From Jacaranda mimosifolia (lineage: Eukaryota > Streptophyta > Magnoliopsida > Lamiales > Bignoniaceae): a DNA stretch of 64,000 bases. Both the position numbers and the translations under genes were made by a program. Within the stretch, counting starts at the first letter, position 1, and each line of letters begins with the position of its first letter. The stretch covers positions 27,752,230 through 27,816,229 of the forward strand of contig CM032121.1 of assembly GCA_018894105.1 (NCBI GenBank), given 5' to 3'. Shown here in pieces: positions 1 through 11,923 of the stretch. The notes below the pieces were generated by a model. The model ran no database searches. It was given only the letters and a program-made list of their open reading frames with translations, and was not told where the DNA came from.

Positions 1-1
1 G

Positions 2-269
2 CTTACTCAAAGTCCACCGGACACCATTGGCGATGATGCCGACAATGAGGCAAGTGAAATATTCACAAAGTGCGTAGATATTGATCTACATATACGTTGC
101 CTCATGTTGGCTTCTATGTCTAATGAGCTCCAAAAGTCTCATGAGCACATGAAAATTGCTCGCAAGATTCACTTCCACCAACAAGAGTTGTATGGTATGC
201 AAATTAGAAATGAAAGGTTCTCATTGTCTAAGGAGCTCTTTCGAACTAGAATGAATAAAGGCTCAAGTG
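2..269 (+). pseudogene. copia gag, N-terminal fragment (O1)
   Basis: Open from the window edge in frame 2. It encodes the copia Gag region that follows the DWLRNLKI motif seen in the sister copies, beginning LTQSPPDTIGDDA and including SNELQKSHEHMK and ELYGMQ. The frame has no stop as far as 269, where element A begins with tgaaggcaag. The last five bases (aagtg, 265-269) are the target duplication; the near copy aagtc is at 10529-10533, where gag resumes. Gag forms the virus-like particle shell. The fragment lacks the Gag start, which lies outside the window. Confidence 0.85.
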
Positions 270-2464
270 TGAAGGCAAGTAAAACACTAGGATCCAATTA
301 TAAAAACTTCAAAATCTTAATAAACTAGTGCTTACATGCTAACTAGGATCAAATCATGCCTAAGATTCAGTTAGAAAGAGTGTTACCGTGAAATGCAAAA
401 TCCAAGGAGAATATGTTGAACCTTTCACCAATCTAGAAACTGCCAGAAACCGCGCAACAGGAATGGAGTGATTTTTACTAGTGTCAAATATCCTAAAAAA
501 ATCACAAAAAATTACTGAAGCTTCTCAACACCTTGGGGAACTCTCAGTAAAAAATTCAGATCAAAAATATTTCTGGATCTCCCTAGAGAAAATCGCCAAA
601 CCAGACTTTGTGCAAGTGTATCTCCAAACTATAGCAAACTAACTTGTTTGCCTCTATTAATAAGATCCACACACCAATTAGATCTTCCAAAATCTCTAGT
701 ATATGAGCTGGAATAAGACCAAAGACATGTTATGGTGGAGGTTGATTTTAGGTAAGGAACAAAAAGAAGAGAGCAAAGCTTTGAACACATAAATGTAATG
801 CTTGCAAGGAGTTTTGGAGGGAATAGTGGATAATCTAATTCTTCACACCTTTCTGACATAATCAACAACCCTCTCTCCCTATATCTATATATAGATGCTG
901 GAAGGTGTGATGCCCTTCTATGCGGAAAAAGAGCAGCCAGCTTGCATTTTGTCAAGGTAGCAAATGCAAATCCAAATCTAATTTGAATTTCATTTGCATT
1001 TTAATTACATTTGAAATCTAATTTCAAGCTAATTAAAATGAAAATCAACATTTCATTTGAATTTTCCCAACAAAATGTGTTCTTCCCATTAATTAAATTA
1101 AACACTCTGATTTAATTAATTAACCTTTAACTTAACCCTTAAGTCAAACAAGCTCAACTTTTAAGCTTGTATTTTTCTAGCTTAACTCTTTAAGTTAACT
1201 TGACCAATTGATGGTCATATTGGTACCAAATAATTAACTCCTTAATTATTGATCTAATTTAACTCCTTAAATTAATTGATTAATTTAACACTTAAATTAA
1301 TCAAGCCGAAATTGACCTTCAAAATTGGCACCTTAAAATCAGTCCACTAGGAGACATTTTTCTAACACTTAGAAAATATGTTCTCCATCAAATAGGAAGC
1401 TAATTGGCATTTGTGTGTGGCCTAATCGGTTTTACCATTCATTGGACATGGGCTCACAACTTCTTGTGACTTTTGAATATCATATATTCAATTTAGTTTA
1501 AAACACTTTAAAACTAATCAACTCAATTCAATTAATCTACCCAATCTCTATGATCGATATCCAACCTCAAGCCCATGTAGCCCAACTAGTTGGCCGAAAT
1601 GAATGTTTTGGAGAGCCATTATTGCTCTATGCTTACCATGCAAATACGGTCCTTCCGTCTCCTATCTCGCGAAAGAAGCCTAAGACAAGATATTTGTTGG
1701 CTCCCTACTAGCCTCGATGCTATGCTTCTATTCTCAATGTTCAATTCCCTTGTGTGACCTCATCTTTGGAAAACGCCTTTTCCAAATTGTCACACCACCT
1801 TGCAGAAGGATTTCTTAGAATTGATCATTATAGAATATATAGGAGATACATTATACCTTCACAAAAATGAGGAGTCGAATTCCATCTTGAATCTCACAAA
1901 CCTCTATGCCTAGCAGCTCATACCCAACCTCAACACGAGAGACCCGCTAAGTGGTCAAGGAAGAATACGGACTTGCCACTACGGCTATCATGCAGTAGCA
2001 TAAGGTTACCTTGGATCCTCAGGTTAGAGGACTAATAATGTGCACTAGCATAAGCAGGAGAACTTGCTACTACGGCTATCTAATGGATTCTTTGATGGGG
2101 TTTTTAGTTCCTTGTTCTCTAACATGCACCTATATCTCATATGGTTGCTCGTGGAATTGAGCAATATCCAACTCTTGAATTTATGCATCGTCAGTGCAAG
2201 TCTATTCGGATCTTAGATGCCCTGTCTCATATGATCCTACGACTTGGAAGATTTAAGATCACGACCGTGTGAGACTTATTCCATGGTCACCGAACCAATT
2301 CCTGTAGGAATAAGTGATCTAGGGGTTTTATCCAAATGCAAGTAAGTAATAAGGAGTATAAGATAAAGATGGCCTTATAAAGAATATGATTCAATCAAGA
2401 TTGTTTTACAAGGAAATAGCTTATAAAAGGCCAATCTAATTGGCTTGCCAAGCATATTCCAACA
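270..2464 (-). repeat. 3' LTR of element A
   Basis: 2195-bp LTR, plus-strand ends tgaaggcaag and attccaaca. It is followed at once by the reverse complement of a polypurine tract. It carries the TATA region near 880-895, a degenerate copy of the palindrome next to TATA, the AT-rich palindrome array (about 1090-1315), and a broken U3 small frame around 1740-1915 in which the Met is Ile and a stop follows. Confidence 0.92.
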
Positions 2465-2478
2465 ATCTCCCACTTGCC
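2465..2478 (-). promoter_or_regulatory. Polypurine tract of element A
   Basis: Plus strand atctcccacttgcc; in the sense direction ggcaagtgggagat, ending exactly at the LTR. Primes plus-strand DNA synthesis in LTR elements. The same sequence abuts the 3' LTRs of E and F, with small variants in B, D and O2. Confidence 0.85.
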
Positions 2479-5400
2479 CTAAATCCAATGCCCTATGGCC
2501 TTGAGACCCATCTTCTCGAGATATTCTCCAAAGATCTTTCGCGTTAGGGGTTTTGTTAATGGATCTACTATATTCTCTTCCGAGACAACTCTCTCCACTC
2601 AGATGTCACCTCTATCAATGATATCCCAGATCAAATGATATCGCCTCAAAATGTGCTTGAATTTCTAATGAGATCTCGACTCTTTGGCTTGTGCCACTGC
2701 CCCATTGTTGTCACAATGGACAACCACTGGCTCAGCAATACTAGGTACTACATTCAACTCTTGAATGAAGTTTTTCATCCAAACACCTTCCTTTGCAGCT
2801 TCTGAAGCCACAATATATTCTTCTTTAGTGGTGGAATTGGCCGTGGTGTCTTGTTTGGAACTCTTCCCACTCACCACGCCACCATTGAGGCAAAATATAA
2901 ATCCAGAAGTAGATTTAAGGTCATCTACATTAGATTGGAAACTTGAATCCAAAAACCCCTCTAGTTTCAATTCTCCATTGTTGTATGCCAAAAACAAGTC
3001 CTTAGTCATTCTCAAGGAGTTAAGATTGCTTTCACGGCTATCTAGTAACTCTCACTGGGATTGGATTGTAACCTACTCGTAATACTTAGCCAATATGTCA
3101 CATCCGGTCTTGTACATTGAACTGCATATATTATGCTTCCAATAGTTGAGGCATAAGGTATGTGAGACATCCTTCATTTCTCTTCCTCTGTCTTGGGGGC
3201 CATAGACTTGGAGAGATGAATGCCATGTCCCATGGGAAGAAATCCCTTCTTGGATTCTTCCATACTAAACCTCCTTAGTATCTTGTCAATGTACGGGATT
3301 TGGGATAGCCCCAGCATCCCCTTAGATCTATCTCAATAGATACGTATTCCCAATTCGTAGGATGCTTCTCCTAAATCCTTTATGGAGAATTGTGTAAATA
3401 ACCATGCTTTAGTATACTCTAACATTCCTACCTCATTTCGAATAAAACAAATGTCATCGACATAAAGCACAATAAATTGTACACTACTCCCTCTGGCTTT
3501 CTTGTACACACATGGTTCATAAACACTTTTGATAAAGCCAAATGATTTGACCATTTTGTCAAAACATATGTTCCAATTTCGGGATGCTTGTTTGAGTCCA
3601 TAAATAGATCTCTGGAGTTTGCAAACCTTTTGCTCACTCTCTTTGGATATAAAACCTTGTAGTTCTCCATATAAATTTCTTCTTCAATGTCGACATTGAG
3701 GAAAATGATTTTCACATCTATTTACCATATCTCATAGTCATAATATATGACTATGGCAAGTAAAATCTAAATGGACTTAGGCATTGCGACCGGCGAAAAG
3801 GTTTCCTTGAAATCGATATCGAATCTTTGAGTGTAACCTTTTTCCACTGGTCGTGCCTTAAAAGTCACCACTTCTACATCTACTCCAAGCTTTCGCTTAT
3901 GGATCTACTTGCAACAAATGGGAACTATTCCCTTTGGTGGATTTACCAGAGTCCATACTTTATTTGAGTACATGGAGTCCATTTCGGATCTCATGGCTTC
4001 AAGACAATGTCCCAAATCCGTATCCAACATAGCCTCTTTATAGGTTTTCAGATCATTATCCGATTGGCCAGTTTCATGAAGAAATCCGAACCTTTCGTGT
4101 TGCTTCTTGATTCGGTTCGACCTACGTAGAGGTTGTGTACAAGGCTCTATTGTTTATTTGTTTCCACTACTTTTGAGATTTCTTGATCATCTTGAACTTC
4201 ATCAAGTTCAACAATAACGCCATTTCTATCTAATAGAAATTCCTTTTCCAAAAAGTTGGCGTTCCTCAAAACAAACACCTTTTGTTCCGAGGGATCATAT
4301 AAATAATAACTCATAGATTCTCTAGGGTATTCCACAAACTTTGCACAAGCTGGATCTATTATCCAACGTATCTCCCACTGCCCGTCTCACGTAAACGGGA
4401 AATCCCCAAACCTTAAGATATTGGTAAGAGGGTGCTCTACCAAACCACATCTCATATGGTGTCTTTGGATCAGACTTAGAGGGTACTATGTTGATTAACC
4501 TTGCCGCTGTTTGTAAGGTGTATCCCCAAAAGGATATGGGCACATTGAGAAAGCTCATCATGGAACGCACCAAGTCCAACAAGGTACAGTTTCTTCTCTT
4601 AGATACTCCATTGTGTTGTGGTATGCCAAGTGTATTCCATTGAGAAAGAATCCCATTCTCCTTTAGATAATCCAAGAATTTGGTGTTCAAGTATTCTCCC
4701 CCTCGATCTAATTGAAGAGCTTTAATACTTAGCCCCAATTGCTTTTCCATATCACTTCTATACTTTTTGAACTTTTTAAAGGCTTCGAACTTGTTCTTTG
4801 TAAGAAACACGTGTCCAAACCGACTATAGTCATCGGTGAAGATGATGAAGTAGGAATAAGCTCCTCTCCCACTAACTCTTAGTAGTCCACAAACGTCCAT
4901 ATGGATGAAATCCAAGAGATTTGTGGAGCGCTCCATTTATCCTATAAAGGGAACCATGGTTATTTTTCCTTTTAAACAAGATTCACAAGTAGGAAGATCA
5001 TCAATGCCATTAGCATTTAGTGCTTTGAGAGCTTCTAACTTGTTCATCCTACTTTTAGAAATATGTCCAAGTCTTGCACGCCATAAAATGGCATCTTCTT
5101 GGTTATCTAACTTTCTTTTACTTGATTGAATGTGCATTAGTGAAGTTTGAGAATCAAGTATGTACAATTCATTTATTAATGTACCTTGAGCAATCAAAAA
5201 ATCATTCTTTAATGCATTCAACTTCCCATTCGATATAGAAAAATCAAATCCTTCATTATCTAGAATGAGAATTGAAATAATGTTCTTAACAAGATGGGGT
5301 ACATAATAAATCAAATCAAGTACAATGTAAGCATTCTCCAAGTCCAACTTGATAACACCTTAGGAAGTGGCCGCAACTTTTGCTCCATTTCTGAAGTAGA

Positions 5401-5559
5401 GGATCATATCCCCTTCACGAAGACTTTTTTTTCTTTCTATCCCTTATAACGAATTACAAAGGTGAGAACCGCATGCGGTATCAAATACCCATATGGAAGA
5501 ATTAGTCGTTATGTGCACTTCAATAAAGTACATACGCTTCTCAAGGGTTCCAAGGTAAG
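2479..5559 (-). pseudogene. copia pol: protease, integrase, RT, RNase H (A)
   Basis: Reading right to left: protease with FDTACG (about 5465-5482); pre-integrase zinc region (4937-5347) with HISKSRMNKL and CESC; integrase core (4322-4936) with HMDVCG and DRGGEY; RT with LYVDD (about 3452-3470); RNase H with DNNGAVAQ (2665-3015). The terminal stop is at 2479-2481. Integrase is inactive on two grounds: the catalytic Glu 36 residues after the second Asp is Lys (GVSKRRN), and the frame shifts repeatedly. In RNase H the usual EAEY is KEEY. Roughly the normal pol length, so damage is by point mutation and small indels rather than large loss. Confidence 0.9.
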
Positions 5560-6356
5560 CCTTGTAATTTCTTTTCCAATGCCCCTTTTTGCCACAATGG
5601 AAATAATTGGCTTCGATTTTAACCTTCTTCTTAACTCTCCTGGAACTCTTCTTGGGTTGCTTCCCTTTCGAGGAAGAACTTTTCTTCCTATTACCTCCCT
5701 TTCTAGGACCCCTTGGGCCCTTCGACTTGGAAAAGGATGCAAAGCATAAGGGGTTTTTCCTTTCTCATTGTGCCCTCCGCGGTCACAAGCATACTGATCA
5801 ATTTGTTAATCGTAACATCTTGCTTGGACATATTGAAGTTCATAATCAATTGATTATATAATGGTGGCAATGACTGTAGGATCAAATCCACATAAAGGTC
5901 GTTGTCCATAATCACATCTAACTATCCAAGCTTCTCGATGAGTCCTATCATCTTAAAGCTGTGATTATGGACATTAGACCCTTCACTCATCCTTGCCCTA
6001 AAGAGCTCATTGGACAAAGCGAACCTTTGGTGTCTACTTTATACTCCATACAACTCTTATAAGTGTACATAGATCTCTTGAGCATGTTTCATGTGCTCAT
6101 GAGTCTTTCGGAGCTCGTTGGACATGGATGCCATCATGACACACCTCACTTGTAGATCATCATCTACAAATTTTGTGAACATTTTACGTTATGAGTCGGT
6201 GGCATCATCACCAAGTGTGTCTATGGGACTTTGATCAAGGACGTAAGTTTGCTTTTCAGAGTTAAGGATGATTTTAAGGTTTCTCAACCAATCTTGGAAG
6301 TTTGGCCCGATGACTTTATTGATTTCCAAAATTGATGCGAGTGGATTCTTAACCAT
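5560..6356 (-). pseudogene. copia gag (A)
   Basis: ATG is the CAT at 6354-6356, chosen because the sister copies B and D start at the same place (M-A/V-K-N-P/L-L). The frame opens with MVKNPLASILE and continues NFQDWLRNLKIIL and YVLDQSPIDTLGDDATDS, then stops at 6189. Later frames hold the middle of Gag (5703-5915) and a damaged zinc knuckle near 5575-5610 in which two of the Cys codons are altered to Tyr. Gag binds RNA through this knuckle and assembles the particle. Confidence 0.88.
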
Positions 6357-8292
6357 TTTGATTGAAGATCTTGAAAATCTACAAGAGGGAAAAAAAGAGT
6401 ATAAGCATGTGATTGAGTTTGATATTAAAAACATGTTTATAGTCTTTCAAGCATGTTTTTCTCCTACTATTTTATTAAATTCTTCACCCACAAGATGAAT
6501 TCGGGAAATCATATTTCCTAGTGAGAATCATGATCCTAAGGACTTGTAAGTGGAACCCCTCTTGGAGTGCGACCCACAAACAATCGAAAGGTCAGCAACA
6601 CTAGCTAATTGCATCCCATGCAACTCTTGATATATTTTGCCTCACTTTTCATGTAGACACCCCACTTCGAGTGCATCTATATTACTAAGTGTTAAGGCAT
6701 ACCTACCAATCAAACTTTGATTCGAGACGGCTCCATGTTATCCCCTACTTTGAGTGCCAATAAATAGAGATTCTCAAATCAAAGGTGCATCATATGCTAA
6801 GTATATGCTCACAGCTTTTCTCCTAAGTGTGACCCCCGCTTCGAGTGCCATCACACAAATTCGGTAGCATCGTCATGGCGTATACTATTGGTAAAAAGGC
6901 TTAGATTAATTAAAACTCTTTTAATTTGTATCCATTTCAACTTAATATTTGAAAATCACTTAGACATTCTAAGTGGAGGGTTTTTGCTTGCAAATATCTC
7001 ATCATTTTATCTTCTTATTTAGGTTTTCTATATCCTAAACATACATCTCATACATCAATAGGATATGGAAAACGTAAATAAGTGAATGCTAGCATGCTCC
7101 TAGGGTGGGATGACCATGAGCCTAATCAACTGGTGCACTTAGAGCCATAGGTGCACCACCTAGTTGATTTTAGATGGGTTGATTAAATCTAGCTATTACA
7201 TGAGTGTATGCTATACATTCATGGGTTGTCAAAAGTCTTCATGCTTCCAATGGTCTCCATTGCTCTATGCAATAATTAAATGAATAGGAAATCATCACTC
7301 CTAGTGATTCTACACTTATAACATTTGAAAGATAGAAATGAAGAGGCATGCAAGCCTCAATTTAATACAACCTATTTCAACAACTTGAAACAAATAAAAT
7401 CAATATTAAAGACTTATGATCATCCCCATTCAGTCATCATCCATTCAACAACTAAATGAACAATAAATAAATCTAGGATTAACAATTAATTCTAACAATT
7501 AAATGCTTATCTAATAAACAAATAATTGAACAAACATAACATTTATGCCATAATTGGAAGATTAACTTTAACCAATTTTCAAAAGCATTAAAAAATATCA
7601 AACATAATTTTGAGAACTTGCACAACATTTGTACATCTACTATGTGTGGTGCAAAAATATTACAAGCACAAAAGGAGTTGGAAAATAGGCTCAAAACTCA
7701 CCAAAACCCCAAGGATGGGACTGCCGCCCAGCCTGGGCACACGGATGGGCATGCTGTGTGTGTAGTGCCCGACTAGCACTCGGTAGCCCCTGTTTTAGGG
7801 CTTTAAGGTGTGTCAAGCCATTTTTCTACTCAACTTTCACGCACCAATAATTTTAGCACATGTTCCCAACATTTAAACACACATTATAGATGAATTTTCA
7901 GATTCAAAACCTCTTTTAAAAATGGAAGTTCAAGTGCTCAATCATGCCTTCAAAAATTAGGAAAAGCTAGAATCATATTCTTCAAAATCTCCAATCAAAT
8001 TAGATCAAAAAATGACCAAAACTCTTTTGATCAAACAACATGTTATGTCAACATATAACATCAATAAATGCTAAATCAACAATCAACATTTATCACTATG
8101 AATTGAAACATACTAAAACATGAATCAACACTTAAAACATATAATAGCACACTTTACGCTTTCAACTCATCAATCAAGGAGCCACACACAACATCAACCA
8201 AACACTCCAATCCATCATATGAATCGAGAATTTGGTGATCTAGATTAATCCATCACATGAACCAATAAATCCAAATCTAAGCATGATCTAGG
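6357..8292 (-). other. Untranslated leader of element A
   Basis: About 1.94 kb between the primer-binding site and gag, with no credible coding frame. It holds four spaced copies of a motif related to cttcgagtgcca (near 6555, 6659, 6741 and 6836) and, at about 7715-7805, a GC-rich block unlike its AT-rich surroundings. The long leader is shared with D and F and is shortened in B. It would contain packaging and translation signals, but none can be assigned from sequence alone. Confidence 0.8.
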
Positions 8293-8304
8293 CTCCGATA
8301 CCAC
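8293..8304 (-). promoter_or_regulatory. Primer-binding site of A (initiator Met tRNA type)
   Basis: Plus strand gctccgatacca; sense tggtatcggagc, one mismatch from the plant initiator-Met tRNA complement tggtatcagagc. Two bases separate it from the LTR end at 8307. This is where minus-strand DNA synthesis starts. Confidence 0.88.
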
Positions 8305-8306
8305 TT

Positions 8307-10528
8307 GAAGGCAAGTAAGCCACCAGGATCCAATTATAAAAACTTCAAAAGCTTAATAAACTAGTGCTTACATGGTAACTAGGATCAAATAATACCTAAC
8401 ATTCAGATTTAGATAGAGTGTTACCATGAAATGCAAAATCCAAGGAGAACGTAGTGAACCTTTCACCAATCCAGGAACTGCGCAGCAGGAATGCAATGAT
8501 TTTTACCAGCATCAAATCTCCTCCAAAAATCACAAAACAATTATTGGATCTTTTCAAAACCTTGGAAAACTCTCAATAAAAAATTTAGATCGAAAAGCTT
8601 TCTGGATCTCTCTAGAGAAAATCGCCAAACCCGACTTTGTGCAAGTGGATCTCCAAACCATAGCAAACTAACTTGTTTACCTCTATTGACATGATCCACA
8701 CAGCAATTGGATCTTCCAAAATCTCTAGTCTATGAGTTGGAATAAGACCAGAGACATGTTATGGTGGAGGCCAATTTTAGGTAGGGAAGAAGAAGAAGAG
8801 AGCAAAGCTTTCAACACATGAATGCAATACTTGCAAGGAGATTTGGAGGGAATAGTGGAGAATCTAATTCTTCACACCTTTTTGACATAATAACCAACCC
8901 TCTCTCTCTATATCTATAGATAGATGCTGAAAGGTATGATGCCAAGGTGGTATCACACCTTCCAAGAGGAAAAGGGGCGGCCAACTCGCATTTTGCTAAG
9001 GTGACAAATGTAAATCCAAATTTATTTTGAATTTCATTTGCATTTTAATTACATTTGAAATCTAATTTCAAGCTAATTAAAATGCTAATTCAAATGAACA
9101 TTTTGTTTGAATTTTCCCTCCAAAATGTGTTCTTCCCATTAATTAAATTAAACGCTTTAATTTATTTAATTAACCTTTGACTTAACCCTTAAGTTAAATA
9201 AGTTCAACTCTTAAGCTTGTATTTTGCTAGCTTAACTCTTTAAGTTAACGTGACCAATTGATGGTCATATTGGCACCAAATAATTAACTCCTTAATTGTT
9301 AGTCTAATTTAACTCCTTAAATTAATTGATTAATTTAACATTTAAACTAATCAAGCCACAATTGACCTTCAAAATTGGCATCTTAAAATCAGTTCACTAG
9401 GAGACATTTTTCTAACACTTAGAAAATCTTTTCTCCATCAAATAGGAAGCTAATTGGCGTTTGTGTATGACCTAATAGGTTTTACCATTCATTGGACATG
9501 GGCTCACAACTCCTTGTGACTTTTGAATATCATATATTCAATTTAGTTTAAAAAACTTTTAAACTAATTGACCCAATTCAATTAATCTTATTAATTAAAG
9601 AGTACTCAATCTCCATGGTCGATGTCCAACCTCAAGCCCATGGAGCCTAACTAATTAACCGAAATGAATGTTTTGGAGAACCATTATAGCTCTATGCTTA
9701 CCATGCAAATATGGTCCTTCCGTTTCCAATCTCCTGAAAGAGGCCTAGGGCAAGATATTTGTCGGCTTCCTAATAGCCTCGATGCTATGCTTCTACTCTC
9801 AATGTTTGATTCCCTTATGTGACCTCATCTTTGGGAAAGCCCTTTTCCAAATTATCACACCACCTCGCACAAGGCTTTCTTAGAATCAATCATTATAGAA
9901 TACGCAGGAGATGCATTATACCTTCACAAAAATGAGGAGTTGGATTCCACCTTGAATCTCACTAGCCTCCATGCCTAGTCGCTCATACCCAACCTCAACA
10001 TAAGAGACCCGCTAAGTGGTCGAGAAAGAGTCAAACATGAGGACCATACACAAGGTTACCATGGATCCTCAGGTCAGAGGACTAATAATATGCACTAGTG
10101 TAAGCTAGAGAACTTGCCACTACGGCCATCTAGTGGATTCTCCGATGGGTCTTTAGTACCTTGTTCTCTAACAAGCACCCACTAACATGCACTCATATCT
10201 CATATGGTTGCTCATGGAATAGAGTAATATCTAACTCTTGGATTTATGCATCATAAGTGCAAGTCTATCTGGATCTTAGATGCCTTGTCTCATAAGATCC
10301 TACAACTTGTAAGATTTAAGATCACGACAGTGTGATACTTATTCCAAGGTCATTGAACTAGTACCTTAGTAATAAGTGATCTAGGGGCTTTATCCAAATG
10401 CAAGGGAGGTAATAAGGAGCATAAGATGAAAATGGCCATGTAAAGAATATCATTCAATCAAGATTGTTTTACAAAGAAATAGCGTATACAAGGCCAATCT
10501 AATTGGCTTGCCGGGTACTATTCCAACA
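8307..10528 (-). repeat. 5' LTR of element A
   Basis: 2222-bp LTR, ends tgaaggcaag and ttccaaca. The TATA region is near 8911-8930, followed by the palindrome aaggtatgatgcca / tggtatcacacctt (about 8930-8961). The array of short palindromes spans about 9130-9358. Transcription of A would have begun here on the minus strand. Confidence 0.92.
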
Positions 10529-10858
10529 AAGTCTCCATGACCATGGCCCTAAAATGATCAGTCTCATTGAGAAGCATGGTCCATTGGACGTAGTCATAGA
10601 CAATGAGCTCTATGTGGATTTGATCCTTCAATAATTACCTAGCTCATTTGGCCAATTTGTTATGAACTTCAATGTAACGAAGCAAGAGGTAACGATAAAT
10701 AAGTTGGTTGGTCAACATATTGGTGACCGCCGAGGCAACAATGAAGAAAGACAAGCCTCTTATACTTACTTCCTCTTTCAAGTCTACGGGCCCTAAGGGA
10801 AAACAACCCTTGAAAAGTTCAGGGGGAGTCAAGAAAAAGAAAGATGTGAAAGCTAATG
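10529..10858 (+). pseudogene. copia gag, middle fragment (O1)
   Basis: Continuation of O1 gag after element A. It begins in the copied target site aagtc and reads HDHGPKMISLIEKHG, then DNELYVDLILQ followed by an in-frame stop, NFNVTKQEV, a one-base frameshift near 10705, and the basic KKKKDVKAN tract before the zinc knuckle. It ends at 10858 where B begins. The flank taatg (10854-10858) matches cgatg (29618-29622) at three of five positions; the two differences are both transitions at a CpG. Confidence 0.85.
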
Positions 10859-11484
10859 TGAAGGCAAGAGTAGCATTAGGATCCATAAATCAAAACTTGA
10901 TAAACTTGAAAATAGCTAGGCTACTCAAGTGTCCAGGGATCTATTCATGCTATAGATCTGAATTAGGGGGAAGAGTTACCTCTTGTAGCTCAAAACAAGG
11001 AGAAGATCAACTATCTCTCTTGGATCCAGAAATTGTCTGGAATTGGCACAGCGGAAAGGTGGCGACCTTTGCCCTAGCTCTACTGCTCCAAAAATTACCA
11101 AATTAAATCTGGAACACTTCCACACACTGGAGAAGCTATTGTAAAAGACAATTGGAGCAAAAATCCTTCTAGAATACTCCAAAAAAATTCGTCAACTGGA
11201 ATCCACTACAGGTGGATCTCCAAAATCAAGCAAGTCAAGTGCCTTGCCTCTATTGATATGATCCACACACCAAACAATCTTCCAATTTCCCTTCACTAGA
11301 AGTTGGAGTTAGAGAGGAAAAAATGAGGTAGAGGAGGCCATTTTCAGGTTGGAAAGAAGAAGGAATGCAAAGCTTCAGCGTATGATGCAATGTATGGGGA
11401 GAGAGAGAGAGAGAGAGTTTGGAAAGAATGCAAGAATCTAATTCTCACACTTTTAGCAATGTGATATTCGAATTTTGCTTACCC

Positions 11485-11539
11485 TCTATATCTATATATA
11501 GGGGTGGAAGGTGTGATGCTAGTTGGGATCACACCTTCC
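11485..11539 (-). promoter_or_regulatory. LTR TATA region with adjoining palindrome (B 3' LTR)
   Basis: tatatctatatatag followed by a perfect 12-bp inverted repeat: ggaaggtgtgat (11506-11517) and atcacaccttcc (11528-11539). In the sense direction the palindrome lies just upstream of TATA. Equivalent pairs occur at the same place in A, C, D, E, the mosaic block and the solo LTR. Confidence 0.65.
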
Positions 11540-11710
11540 TTAAGGTGACCGCCCAAGTGGCATGCCAAGTTGGCAAAATTCAAATTCAAGTCTTACTTGA
11601 ATTTGATGTGCATTTCAATTTCATTTGGAATCTAATTCCAAATTAATTAAGATGCTAATTTAAATGAACACTTTATTTAAATTTTTCCTCAAAAATTATT
11701 CTTCCCATTA

Positions 11711-11923
11711 ATTAAATTAAACACTTTAATTTAATTGATTAACCTTTGATTTAACTCTTAAATCAAACAAGCTTAACTCTTAAGCTTAAATTAGTCAACT
11801 TAACTTTTTTAAGTTAACTTGTCTAATTGATGGTCAACATGGTACCAAATAATTAACTCCTTAATTATTGGTCTAATTTAACTCTTTAAATTAGTTGATT
11901 AATTTAACACTTAAATTAATCAA
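11711..11923. repeat. Array of short palindromes in LTR U3
   Basis: Successive inverted repeats with short constant loops: 11711-11735; 11745-11767 (arms tttgattta/taaatcaaa, loop actct); 11769-11787 (aagctta/taagctt, loop actct); 11848-11869 (aataatta/taattatt, loop actcct); 11873-11894 (ctaattta/taaattag, loop actctt); 11895-11923 (ttgattaattta/taaattaatcaa, loop acact). All listed arms pair perfectly. Every LTR in the window has this array; function unknown. Confidence 0.75.

Larger units (their letters stand above)
270..10528 (-). mobile_element. Ty1/copia element A, full-length, nested in O1 gag
   Basis: A 10.26-kb minus-strand element with both LTRs (270-2464 and 8307-10528), polypurine tract, pol, gag, leader and primer-binding site in the expected order. 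LTR ends read TGAAGG...CCAACA on the plus strand. Flanks aagtg (265-269) and aagtc (10529-10533) are a 5-bp target duplication with one mismatch, and O1 gag continues across it. The two LTRs differ noticeably, with several substitutions and small indels in the first 150 bp, so the insertion is not recent. The polyprotein is broken by stops and frameshifts. Confidence 0.93.

Noticed and set aside
2765..3082. Plus-strand open frame of 105 codons
   Set aside because: Antisense shadow of A RNase H; the sense frame carries recognisable RNase H motifs. The same applies to the opposite-strand frames at 22316-22690, 44996-45307, 55561-55941 and 60504-60689.
7479..7694. Leader frame in A similar to one in D (49906-50121), sharing QMLCKFSKLCL and FENW/LL
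   Set aside because: The similarity follows nucleotide conservation of the leader; the matching stretch of F contains stops, and no common start codon exists. Probably non-coding.
8293..8304. tRNA-like matches at primer-binding sites
   Set aside because: Only 12 bases complementary to initiator-Met tRNA; no cloverleaf. No tRNA, rRNA or other RNA gene was recognised in the window.
10708..11106. Plus-strand frame of 132 codons
   Set aside because: Runs from O1 gag into the U5 of element B's LTR; only the part up to 10858 is gag, and the rest is chance read-through.
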